Below are positions 23,285 through 36,800 of a stretch of 64,000 bases of DNA, in pieces. The stretch's first letter is position 1, and every line of letters starts with the position of its first letter. This DNA is from Apostichopus japonicus (Eukaryota > Echinodermata > Holothuroidea > Aspidochirotida > Stichopodidae). The stretch covers positions 23,402,376-23,466,375 of the forward strand of contig NC_092567.1 in assembly GCF_037975245.1 (NCBI RefSeq), in the 5' to 3' direction. Made by a program: the position numbers and the translations under genes. The notes under the pieces were generated by a model, which worked only from the letters and a program-made list of their open reading frames with translations, was not told the origin of the DNA and made no database searches.

Positions 23285-24705
23285 ACCTCCATAACGCCCT
23301 AATATTGTGATATTATGTATAAATAATGTTTTGATGTCATTCCACTAGTTGAGTGGGAATGAGGGGTGGGGATGATTGGAAAGCCCTAATCAGAATATAT
23401 GCTATTGCATGTGCTACATTCATACAATTTGATATATTAGAGAGAAAATAGGGATGTACACTGATATGGCTTTCTCCTATTGTTTGAGAATTTTTTTTTT
23501 CACCATTTGCAACAGCATAGATTAAGGTGATGTATATTAAAAGTAATGTCAAAGGTTTTTTTTTTCCAACTATTAGGGTCCCCATAATGTGTGTGAGAAT
23601 TTAATGAACAATCTAATATTAGTTTTTGACCATCTTATTTCCACCGTTTCAAAGTTTTGATGTCATTCCAAATTGGTGAACTGCTTAATCTCAAATACAT
23701 CAGTGTAGAAAATTACCTTGTCCAACATTTACAGGCTCCACACATATGTGGAACCATCATGTGGGGCAGAAGGCGGGGGGGGGGGGTTGTTGAGGGGGGA
23801 ACTGGGAAAGCAGCTATATGTAGGTTAGAGCTATCATTAGGATCAAATATTTGAAAGCATAGGATTTTATGTGTATTCATCCTTGTTGAATGGGATGGAG
23901 GGTCGAGGCGGGGTGGGGGGGGTCCAAGTGACTTGCGTGCCCTCTTGGTCATCTATTTGCTTTTCTACCTGCTACGTAAAGTTTGATATGTCTTGAAAAT
24001 TACAGTTTGTACACTATCACACTATCTAGCTCATTGCATGTGGCAAGTGGTGTGGGTCACTATGGAATCAGGTACCGTATACAGGGTCAGACCTCCATAA
24101 CGCCCTAATATTGTGATATTATGTATAAATAATGTTTTGATGTCATTCCACTAGTTGAGTGGGAATGAGGGGTGGGGATGATTGGAAAGCCCTAATCAGA
24201 ATATATGCTATTGCATGTGCTACATTCATACAATTTGATATATTAGAGAGAAAATAGGGATGTACACTGATATGGCTTTCTCCTATTGTTTGAGAATTTT
24301 TTTTTTCACCATTTGCAACAGCATAGATTAAGGTGATGTATATTAAAAGTAATGTCAAAGGTTTTTTTTTTCCAACTATTAGGGTCCCCATAATGTGTGT
24401 GAGAATTTAATGAACAATCTAATATTAGTTTTTGACCATCTTATTTCCACCGTTTCAAAGTTTTGATGTCATTCCAAATTGGTGAACTGCTTAATCTCAA
24501 ATACATCAGTGTAGAAAATTACCTTGTCCAACATTTACAGGCTCCACACATATGTGGAACCATCATGTGGGGCAGAAGGCGGGGGGGGGGGGGGTTGCTG
24601 AGGGGGGAACTGGGAAAGCAGCTATATGTAGGTTAGAGCTATCATTAGGATCAAATATTTGAAAGCATAGGATTTTATGTGTATTCATCCTTGTTGAATG
24701 GGATG
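23285..24705 (+). repeat. Single-monomer duplication (806 bp)
   Basis: About 23,290-23,895 and 24,096-24,701 share rare variants: TTTGCAACAGC instead of TTTCCAACAGC, CCACACATATG instead of CCACCCATATG, and TTGAGAATTTTTTTTTT. They differ mainly in G-run length and in the base before TGAGGGGGG. Confidence 0.85.
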
Positions 24706-27700
24706 GAGGGTCGGGGAGGGGAGAGGGGGGGTCCAATTGACTTGGCTGCCCTATTGGTCGTCTATTTGCTTTTCTACCTGCTACGTAAAGTTTGATATGT
24801 CTTGAAAATTACAGTTTGTACACTATCACACTATCTAGCTCATTGCATGTGGCAAGTGGTGTGGGTCACTATGGAATCAGGTACCGTATACAGGGTCAGA
24901 CCTCCATAACGCCCTAATATTGTGATATTATGTATAAATAATGTTTTGATGTCATTCCACTAGTTGAGTGGGAATGAGGGGTGGGGATGATTGGAAAGCC
25001 CTAATCAGAATATATATGCTGTTGCATGTGCTACATTCATACAATTTGATATATTAGAGAGAAAATAGGGATGTACACTGTTATGGCTTTCTCCTATTGT
25101 TTGAGAAAGATTTTTTTTACCATTTCCAACAGCATAGATTAAGGTGATGTATATTAAATGTAATGTCAAAGGTTTTTTTCCAAATATTAGGGTCCCAATG
25201 TGTGTGAGAATTTAATGAACAGTCTAATATTAATTTTTGACCATCTTATTTTCACCGTTTCAAAGTTTTGATGTCATTCCAAATTGGTGAACTGCTTAAT
25301 CTCAAATACAACAGTGTAGAAAATTACCTTGTCCAACTTTTACAGGCTCCACCCATATGTGGAACCATCATGTGGGGCAAAAGGGGGGGGGGGGGTTGCT
25401 AGAGGGGGAAACTGGGAAAGCAGCTATATGTAGGTTAGAGCTATCATTAGGATCAAATATTTGAAAGCATAGGATTTTATGTGTATTCATCCTTGTTGAA
25501 TGGGATGGAGGGTCGGGGAGGGGTGGGTGGGGGGTCCAAGTGACTTGCGTGCCCTCTTGGTCGTCTATTTGCTTTTCTACCTGCTACGTAAAGTTTGATA
25601 TGTCTTGAAAATTACAGTTTGTACACTATCACACTCTCTAGCTCATTGCATGTGGCAAGTGGTGTGGGTTACTATGGAATCAGGTACCGTATACAGGGTC
25701 AGACCTCCATAACGCCCTTACATTGTGATATTATGTATAAATAATGTTTTGATGTCATTCCACTAGTTGAGTGGGAATGAGGGGTGGGGATGATTGGAAA
25801 GCCCTAATCAGAATATATATGCTGTTGCATGTGCTGCATTCATACAATTTGATATATTAGAGAGAAAATAGGGATGTACACTGTTATGGCTTTCTCCTAT
25901 TGTTTGAGAAAGATTTTTTTTACCATTTCCAACAGCATAGATTAAGGTGATGTATATTAAATGTAATGTCAAAGGTTTTTTTTTTGTACTATTATGGTCC
26001 CAATGTGTGTGAGAATTTAATGAACAGTCTAATATTAATTTTTGACCATCTTATTTTCACCGTTTCAAAGTTTTGATGTCATTCCAAATTGGTGAACTGC
26101 TTAATCTCAAATACATCAGTGTAGAAAATTACCTCGTCCAACTTTTACAGGCTCCACCCATATGTGGAACCATCATGTGGGGCAAAAAGGGAGGGGGGTT
26201 GCTAGAGGGGGAAACTGGGAAAGCAGCTATATGTAGGTTAGAGCTATCATTAGGATCAAATATTTGAAAGCATAGGATTTTATGTGTATTCATCCTTGTT
26301 GAATGGGATGGAGGGTCGGGGAGGGGTGGGGGGTGTCCAGTTGACTTGGCTGCCCTATTGGTCGTCTATTTGCTTTTCTCCCTGCTACGTAAAGTTTGAT
26401 ATGTCCTGAAAATTACAGTTTGTACACTATCACTCTATCTAGCTCATTGCATATGTCAAGTGGTGTGGGTTACTATGGAATTAGGTACCCTATACAGGGT
26501 CAGACCTCCATAACGCCCTAATATTGTGATATTATGTATAAATAATGTTTTGATGTCATTCCACTAGTTGAGTGGGAATGAGGGGTGGGGATGATTGGAA
26601 ATCCCTAATCAGAATATATGCTATTGCATGTGCTACATTCATACAATTTGATATATTATAGAGAAAATAGGGATGTACACTGTTATGGTTTTCTATTGTT
26701 TGAGAAAGATTTTTTTTACCATTTCCAACAGCATAGATTAAGGTGATGTATATTAAATGTAATGTCAAAGGGTTTTTTTTTTTACTATAAGGGTCCCAAT
26801 GTGTGTGAGAATTTAATGAACAGTCTAATATTAATTTTTGACCATCTTATTTTCACCGTTTCAAAGTTTTGATGTCATTCCAAATTGATGAACTGCTTAA
26901 TCTCAAATGCATCAGTGTAGAAAATGATCTTGTCCAACTTTTACAGGCTCCACCCATATGTGGAACCATAATGTTGGGCAAAAGGGAGGGGGGGGGGGTT
27001 GCTGGAGGGGGAAACTGGGAAAGCAGCTATATGTAGGTTAGAGCTATCATTAGGATCAAATATTTGAAAGCATAGGATTTTATGTGTATTCATCCTTGTT
27101 GAATGGGATGGAGGGTCGGGGAGGGGTGGGGGGTGGGGTGTCCAATTGACTTGGCTGCCCTATTGGTCGTCTATTTGCTTTCTACCTGCTACGTAAAGTT
27201 TGATAAGTCCTGAAAATTACAGTTTGTACACTATCACTCTATCTAGATCATTGCATGTGGCAAGTGGTGTGGGTTACTATGGAATCAGGTACCGTATACA
27301 GGGTCAGACCTCCATAACGCCCTAGTAATGTGATATTATGTATAAATAATGTTTTGATGTCATTTCACTAATTGAGTGGGAATGAGAGGTGGGGATGATT
27401 GGAAAGCCCTAATCAGAATATATATGCTGTTGCATGTGCTGTATTCATACAATTTGATATATCATAGAGAAAATAGGGATGTACACTGTTATGGCTTTCT
27501 CCTATTGTTTGAGAATTTTTTTTTTTACCATTTCCAACAGCATAGATTAAGGTGATGTATATTAAATGTAAAGTAGAAGGTTTTTTTTCCAACTATTAGG
27601 GTCCCCATAATGTGTGTGAGAATTTAATGAACAGTCTAATATTAATTTTTGACCATCTTATTTTCACCGTTTCAAAGTTTTGATGTCATTCCAAATTGAT

Positions 27701-30700
27701 GAACTGCTTAATCTCAAATACATCAGAGTAGAAAATGATCTTGTCCAACTTTTACAGGCTCCACCCATATGTGGAACCATAATGTTGGGCAAAAGGGAGG
27801 GGGGGGGGTGTTGCTGGAGGGGGAAACTGGGAAAGCAGCTATATGTATGTTCTAGGGCTATCATTAGGATCAAATATTTGAAAGCATAGGATTTTATGTG
27901 TATTCATCCTTGTTGAATCGGATGGAGGGTCGGGGAGGGGTGGGGGGGGGGGTCCAATTGACTTGGCTGCCCTCTTGGTCGTCTATTTGCTTTTCTCCCT
28001 GCTACGTAAAGTTTGATATGTCCTGAAAATTACAGTTTGTACACTATCACTCTATCTAGCTCATTGCATATGTCAAGTGGTGTGGGTTACTATGGAATCA
28101 GGTACCCTATACAGGGTCAGACCTCCATAACGCCCTAATATTGTGATATTATACATGTATAAATAATGTTTTGATGTCATTCCACTAGTTGAGTGGGAAT
28201 GAGGGGTGGGGATGATTGGAAAGCCCTAATCAGAATATATATGCTGTTGCATGTGCTACATTCATACAATTTGATATATTAGAGAGAAAATAGGGATGTA
28301 CACTGATATGGTTTTCTCCTATTGTTTGAGAAAGATTTTTTTGACCATTTCCAACAGCATAGATTAAGGTGATGTATATTAAATGTAATGTCAAAGGGTT
28401 TTTTTTTTTACTATTAGGGTCCCCATAATGTGTGTAAGAATTTAATGAACAGTCTAATATTAATTTTTGACCATCTTATTTCCCCCGTTTCAAAGTTTTG
28501 TTGTCATTCCAAATTGATGAACTGCTTAATCTCAAATACATCAGTGTAGAAAATAACCTTGTCCAACTTTTACAGGCTCCACCCATATGTGGAACCATCA
28601 TGTGGGGCAAAAGGGGGGGTGTTGCTGGAGGGGGAAACTGGGAAAGCAGCTATATGTATGTTCTAGGGCTATCATTAGGATCAAATATTTGAAAGCATAG
28701 GATTTTATGTGTATTCATCCTTGTTGAATGGGATGGAGGGTCGGGGAGGGGGGAGGGGGGGTCCAATTGACTTGGCTGCACTCTTGGTCGTCTATTTGCT
28801 TTTCTCCCTGCTACGTAAAGTTTGATATGTCCTGAAAATTACAGTTTGTACACTATCACTCTATCTAGCTCATTGCATATGTCAAGTGGTGTGGGTTACT
28901 ATGGAATTAGGTACCCTATACAGGAACAGACTTCCATAACGCCCTAATATTGTGATATTATGTATAAATAATGTTTTGATGTCATTCCACTAGTTGAGTG
29001 GGAATGAGGGGTGGGGATGATTGGAAAGCCCTCATCAGAATATATTCTATTGCATGTGCTACATTCATACAATTTGATATATTATAGAGAAAATAGGGAT
29101 GTACACTGATATGGTTTTCTCCTATTGTTTGAGAAAGATTTTTTTGACCATTTCCAACAGCATAGATTAAGGTGATGTATATTAAATGTAATGTCAAAGG
29201 GTTTTTTTTCTTACTATTAGGGTCCCAATGTGTGTGAGAATTTAATGAACAGTCTAATATTAATTTTTGACCATCTTATTTCCACCGTTTCAAAGTTTTG
29301 TTGTCATTCCAAATTGATGAACTGCTTAATCTCAAATACATCAGTGTAGAAAATAACCTTGTCCAACTTTTACAGGCTCCACCCATATGTGGAACCATCA
29401 TGTGGGGCAAAAGGGGGGGGGGTGTTGCTGGAGGGGGAAACTGGGAAAGCAGCTATATGTATGTTCTAGGGCTATCATTAGGATCAAATATTTGAAAGCA
29501 TAGGATTTTATGTGTATTCATCCTTGTTGAATCGGATGGAGGGTCGGGGAGGGGTGGGGGGGGTCCAAGTGACTTACGTGCCCTCTTGGTCGTCTATTTG
29601 CTTTTCTACCTGCTACGTAAAGTTTGATATGTCCTGAAAATTACAGTTTGTACACTATCACTCTATCTAGCTCATTGCATATGTCAAGTGGTGTGGGTTA
29701 CTATGGAATTAGGTACCCTATACAGGGTCAGACCTCCATAACGCCCTAATATTGTGATATTATGTATAAATAATGTTTTGATGTCATTCCACTAGTTGAG
29801 TGGGAATGAGGGGTGGGGATGATTGGAAAGCCCTAATCAGAATATATGCTGTTGCATGTGCTACATTCATACAATTTGATATATTAGAGAGAAAATAGGG
29901 ATGTACACTGATATGGTTTTCTCCTATTGTTTGAGAAAGATTTTTTTGACCATTTCCAACAGCATAGATTAAGGTGATGTATATTAAATGTAATGTCAAA
30001 GGGTTTTTTTTTTTACTATTAGGGTCCCAATGTGTGTGAGAATTTAATGAACAGTCTAATATTAATTTTTGACCATCTTTTTTCGCCCGTTTCAAAGTTT
30101 TGTTGTCATTCCAAATTGATGAACTGCTTAATCTCAAATACATCAGTGTAGAAAATAACCTTGTCCAACTTTTACAGGCTCCACCCATATGTGGAACCAT
30201 CATGTGGGGCAAAAGGGGGGGGGGGGTGTTGCTGGAGGGTGAAACTGGGAAAGCAGCTATATGTAGGTTCTAGGTCTATCATTAGGATCAAATATTTGAA
30301 AGCATAGAATTTTATGTGTATTCATCCTTGTTGAATGGGATGGAGGGTCGGGGAGGGGTGGGGTGTGTCCAATTGACTTGGCTGCCCTATTGGTCGTCTA
30401 TTTGCTTTTCTCCCTGCTACGTAAAGTTTGATATGTCCTGAAAATTACAGTTTGTACACTATCACTCTATTTAGATCATTGCTTGTGGCAAGTGGTGTGG
30501 GTTACTATGGAATCAGGTACCGTATACAGGGTCAGACCTCCATAACGCCCTAACAATGTGATATTATGTATAAATAATGTTTTGATGTCATTCCACTAGT
30601 TGAGTGGGAATGAGGGGTGGGGATGATTGGAAAGCCCTAATCAGAATATATATGCTGTTGCATGTGCTACATTCATACAATTTGATATATTATAGAGAAA

Positions 30701-32159
30701 ATAGGGATGTACACTGTTATGGCTTTCTCCTATTGTTTGAGAAATTTTTTTTTTCACCATTTCCAACAGCATAGATTAAGGTGATGTATATTAAATGTAA
30801 AGTAGAATGTTTTTTTTTTTTCCCAACTATTAGGGTCCCCATAATGTGTGTGAGAATTTAATGAACAGTCTAATATTAGTTTTTGACCATCTTATTTCCA
30901 CCTTTTCAAAGTTTCGATGTCATTCCAAATTGGTGAACTGCTTAATCTCAAATACATCAGTGTAGAAAATAACCTTGTCCAACTTTTACAGGCTCCACCC
31001 ATATGTGGAACCATCATGTGGGGCAAAAGGGGGGGGGTGTTGCTGGAGGGGGAAACTGGGAAAGCAGCTATTTGTAGGTTCTAGGGCTATCATTAGGATC
31101 AGATATTTGAAAGCATAGAATTTTATGTGTATTCATCCTTGTTGAATGGGATGGAGGGTCGAGGAGGGGTGGGGGGGTCCAAGTGACTTACGTGCCCTCT
31201 TGGTCGTCTATTTGCTTTTCTACATGCTACGTAAAGTTTGATATGTCCTGAAAATTACAGTTTGTACACTATCACACTATCTAGCTCATTGCATATGTCA
31301 AGTGGTGTGAGTTACTATGGAATTAGGTACCCTATACAGGGTCAGACCTCCATAACGCCCTAATATTGTGATATTATGTATAAATAATGTTTTGATGTCA
31401 TTCCACTAGTTGAGTGGGAATGAGGGGTGGGGATGATTGGAAAGCCCTAATCAGAATATATGCTGTTGCATGTGCTACATTCATACAATTTGATATATTA
31501 GAGAGAAAATAGGGATGTACACTGATATGGTTTTCTCCTATTGTTTGAGAACGATTTTTTTGACCATTTCCAACAGCATAGATTAAGGTGATGTATATTA
31601 AATGTAATGTCAAAGGGTTTTTTTTCTTACTATTAGGGTCCCAATGTGTGTGAGAATTTAATGAACAGTCTAATATTAATTTTTGACCATCTTATTTCCA
31701 CCGTTTCAAAGTTTTGTTGTCATTCCAAATTGATGAACTGCTTAATCTCAAATACATCAGTGTAGAAAATAGCCTTGTCCAACTTTTACAGGCTCCACCC
31801 ATATGTGGAACCATCATGTGGGGCAAAAGGGGGGGGGGTGTTGCTGGAGGGGGAAACTGGGAAAGCAGCTATATGTATGTTCTAGGGCTATCATTAGGAT
31901 CAAATATTTGAAAGCATAGGATTTTATGTGTATTCATCCTTGTTGAATCGGATGGAGGGTCGGGGAGGGGTGGGGGGGTCCAATTGACTTGGCTGCCCTA
32001 TTGGTCGTCTATTTGCTTTTCTACCTGCTACGTAAAGTTTGATATGTCCTGAAAATTACAGTTTGTACACTATCACTCTATCTAGCTCATTGCATATGTC
32101 AAGTGGTGTGGGTTACTATGGAATTAGGTACCCTATAAAGGGTCAGACCTCCATAACGC

Positions 32160-35100
32160 CCTAATATTGTGATATTATGTATAAATAATGTTTTGATGTC
32201 ATTCCACTAGTTGAGTGGGAATGAGGGGTGGGGATGATTGGAAAGCTCTAATCAGAATATATGCTATTGCATGTGCTACATTCATACAATTTGATATATT
32301 ATAGAGAAAATAGGGATGTACACTGTTATGGTTTTCTCCTATTGTTTGAGAAAGATTTTTTTTACCATTTCCAACAGCATAGATTAAGGTGATGTATATT
32401 AAATGTAATGTCAAAGGGTTTTTTTTTTTACTATAAGGGTCCCAATGTGTGTGAGAATTTAATGAACAGTCTAATATTAATTTTTGACCATCTTATTTTC
32501 ACCGTTTCAAAGTTTTGTTGTCATTCCAAATTGATGAACTGCTTAATCTCAAATACATCAGTGTAGAAAATGATCTTGTCCAACTTTTACAGGCTCCACC
32601 CATATGTGGAACCATCATGTGGGGCAAAAGGGGGGGGTGTGTTGCTGGAGGGGGAAACTGGGAAAGCAGCTATATGTAGGTTCTAGGGCTATCATTAGGA
32701 TCAAATATTTGAAAGCATAGGATTTTATGTGTATTCATCCTTGTTGATTGGGATGGAGGGTCGGGGAGGGGTGGGGGGTGTCCAATTGACTTGGCTGCCC
32801 TATTGGTCGTCTATTTGCTTTTCTCCCTGCTACGTAAAGTTTGATATGTCCTGAAAATTACAGTTTGTACACTATCACTCTATTTAGATCATTGCATGTG
32901 GCAAGTGGTGTGGGTTACTATGGAATCAGGTACCGTATACAGGGTCAGACCTCCATAACGCCCTAATAATGTGATATTATGTATAAATCATGTTTTGATG
33001 TCATTCCACTAGTTGAGTGGGAATGAGGGGTGGGGATGACTGGAAATCCCTAATCAGAATATATATGCTGTTGCATGTGCTGTATTCATACAATTTGATA
33101 TATTGTAGAGAAAATAGGGATGTACACTGATATGGCTTTCTCCTATTGTTTGAGATTTTTTTTTTCACCATTTCCAACAGCATAGATTAAGGTGATGTAT
33201 ATTAAAAGTAATGTCAAAGGTTTTTTTTTTCCAACTATTAGGGTCCCCATAATGTGTGTGAGAATTTAATGAACAATCTAATATTAATTTTTGACCATCT
33301 TATTTCCACCTTTTCAAAGTTTCGATGTCATTCCAAATTGGTGAACTGCTTAATCTCAAATACATCAGTGTAGAAAATAACCTTGTCCAACTTTTACAGG
33401 CTCCACCCATATGTGGAACCATCATGTGGGGCAAAAGGGAGGGGGGTGTTGCTGGAGGGTGAAACTGGGAAAGCAGCTATTTGTATGTTCTAGGGCTATC
33501 ATTAGGATCAAATATTTGAAAGCATAGAATTTTATGTGTGTTCATCCTTGTTGAATGGGATGGAGGGTCGAGGAGGGGTGGGGGGGTCCAAGTGACTTAC
33601 GTGCCCTCTTGGTCGTCTATTTGCTTTTCTACCTGCTACGTAAAGTTTGATATGTCCTGAAAATTACAGTTTGTACACTATCACTCTATTTAGATTATTG
33701 CATATGTCAAGTGGTGTGGGTAACTATGGAATTAGGTACCCTATACAGGGCCAGACCTCCATAACGCCCTAATATTGTGATATTATGTATAAATAATGTT
33801 TTGATGTCATTCCACTAGTTGAGTGGGAATGAGGGGTGGGGATGATTGGAAAGCCCTAATCATAATATATGCTGTTGCATGTGCTACATTCATACAATTT
33901 GATATATTAGAGAGAAAATAGGGATGTACACTGTTATGGTTTTCTCCTATTGTTTGAGAAAGATTTTTTTGACCATTTCCAACAGCATAGATTAAGGTGA
34001 TGTATAGTAAATGTAATGTCAAAGGTTTTTTTTTTTTACTATTAGGGTCCCCATAATGTGTGTGAGAATTTAATGAACAATCTAATATTAATTTTTGACC
34101 ATCTTATTTTCACCGTTTCAAAGTTTTGATGTCATTCCAAATTGGTGAACTGCTTAATCTCAAATACATCAGTGTAGAAAATTACCTTGTCCAACATTTA
34201 CAGGCTCCACCCATATGTGGAACCATCATGTGGGGCAGAAGGCGGGGGGGGGGGTTGCTGGGGGGGGAAACTGGGAAAGCAGTTATATGTATGTTCTAGG
34301 GCTATCATTAGGATCAAATATTTGAAAGCATAGGATTTTATGTGTATTCATCCTTGTTGAATCGCATGGAGGGTCGGGGAGGGGTGGGGGGGTCCAATTG
34401 ACTTGGCTGCCCTCTTGGTCTTCTATTTGCTTTTCTCCCTGCTACGTAAAGTTTGATATGTCCTGAAAATTACAGTTTGTACACTATCACTCTATTTAGA
34501 TTATTGCATATGTCAAGTGGTGTGGGTAACTATGGAATGAGGTACCCTATACAGGGCCAGACCTCCATAACGCCCTAATATTGTGATATTATGTATAAAT
34601 AATGTTTTGATGTCATTCCACTAGTTGAGTGGGAATGAGGGGTGGGGATGATTGGAAAGCCCTAATCAGAATATATGCTATTGCATGTGCTACATTCATA
34701 CAATTTGATATATTATAGAGAAAATAGGGATGTACACTGTTATGGTTTTCTCCTATTGTTTGAGAAAGATTTTTTTGACCATTTCCAACAGCATAGATTA
34801 AGGTGATGTATATTAAATGTAATGTCAAAGGGTTTTTTTTTTTACTATAAGGGTCCCAATGTGTGTGAGAATTTAATGAACAGTCTAATATTAATTTTTG
34901 ACCATCTTATTTTCACCGTTTCAAAGTTTTGTTGTCATTCCAAATTGATGAACTGCTTAATCTCAAATACATCAGTGTAGAAAATAGCCTTGTCCAACTT
35001 TTACAGGCTCCACCCATATGTGGAACCATCATGTGGGGCAAAAGGGGGGGGGGGGGTGTTGCTGGAGGGGGAAACTGGGAAAGCAGCTATATGTAGGTTC

Positions 35101-36800
35101 TAGGGCTATCATTAGGATCAAATATTTGAAAGCATAGGATTTTATGTGTATTCATCCTTGTTGAATGGGATGGAGGGTCAGGGAGGGGTGGGGGTGTCCA
35201 ATTGACTTGGCTGCCCTATTGGTCGTCTATTTGCTTTTCTCCCTGCTACAGTACGTAAAGTTTGATATGTCCTGAAAATTACAGTTTGTACACTATCACT
35301 CTATTTAGATCATTGCATGTGGCAAGTGGTGTGGGTTACTATGGAATCAGGTACCGTATAAAGGGTCAGACCTCCATAACGCCCTAATAATGTGATATTA
35401 TGTATAAATAATGTTTTGATGTCATTCCACTAGTTGAGTGGGAATGAGGGGTGGGGATGACTGGAAATCCCTAATCAGAATATATATGCTGTTGCATGTG
35501 CTGTATTCATACAATTTGATATATTGTAGAGAAAATAGGGATGTACACTGATATGGCTTTCTCCTATTGTTTGAGATTTTTTTTTTCACCATTTCCAACA
35601 GCATAGATTAAGGTGATGTATATTAAAAGTAATGTCAAAGGTTTTTTTTTTCCAACTATTAGGGTCCCCATAATGTGTGTGAGAATTTAATGAACAATCT
35701 AATATTAATTTTTGACCATCTTATTTCCACCTTTTCAAAGTTTCGATGTCATTCCAAATTGGTGAACTGCTTAATCTCAAATACATCAGTGTAGAAAATA
35801 ACCTTGTCCAACTTTTACAGGCTCCACCCATATGTGGAACCATCATGTGGGGCAAAAGGGAGGGGGGTGTTGCTGGAGGGTGAAACTGGGAAAGCAGCTA
35901 TTTGTATGTTCTAGGGCTATCATTAGGATCAAATATTTGAAAGCATAGAATTTTATGTGTGTTCATCCTTGTTGAATGGGATGGAGGGTCGAGGAGGGGT
36001 GGGGGGGTCCAAGTGACTTACGTGCCCTCTTGGTCGTCTATTTGCTTTTCTACCTGCTACGTAAAGTTTGATATGTCCTGAAAATTACAGTTTGTACACT
36101 ATCACTCTATTTAGATTATTGCATATGTCAAGTGGTGTGGGTAACTATGGAATGAGGTACCCTATACAGGGCCAGACCTCCATAACGCCCTAATATTGTG
36201 ATATTATGTATAAATAATGTTTTGATGTCATTCCACTAGTTGAGTGGGAATGAGGGGTGGGGATGATTGGAAAGCCCTAATCATAATATATGCTGTTGCA
36301 TGTGCTACATTCATACAATTTGATATATTAGAGAGAAAATAGGGATGTACACTGTTATGGTTTTCTCCTATTGTTTGAGAAAGATTTTTTTTACCATTTC
36401 CAACAGCATAGATTAAGGTGATGTATAGTAAATGTAATGTCAAAGGTTCTTTTTTTTTACTATTAGGGTCCCCATAATGTGTGTGAGAATTTAATGAACA
36501 ATCTAATATTAATTTTTGACCATCTTATTTTCACCGTTTCAAAGTTTTGATGTCATTCCAAATTGGTGAACTGCTTAATCTCAAATACATCAGTGTAGAA
36601 AATTACCTTGTCCAACATTTACAGGCTCCACCCATATGTGGAACCATCATGTGGGGCAGAAGGCGGGGGGGGGTTGCTGGGGGGGGGGAAACTGGGAAAG
36701 CAGCTATATGTATGTTCTAGGGCTATCATTAGGATCAAATATTTGAAAGCATAGGATTTTATGTGTATTCATCCTTGTTGAATCGCATGGAGGGTCGGGG
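32160..36800 (+). repeat. Tandem 3-monomer duplication (~2.42 kb)
   Basis: Units anchored at 33,001 and 33,807 recur at 35,422 and 36,228 (offset 2,421). Shared rare variants are GGAAATCCC with TATTGTAGAG, AATCATAATATATG, GATGTATAGTAAATG and GGCAGAAGGCGGGG. The first unit of each block (32,199 and 34,613) is similar but less exact, so ends are approximate. Confidence 0.8.

Noticed and set aside
29784-30212. 142-codon minus-strand frame, longest in the array
   Set aside because: It is a chance fusion of two monomer frames made possible by T-tract length in this unit. Neighbouring units do not keep it.
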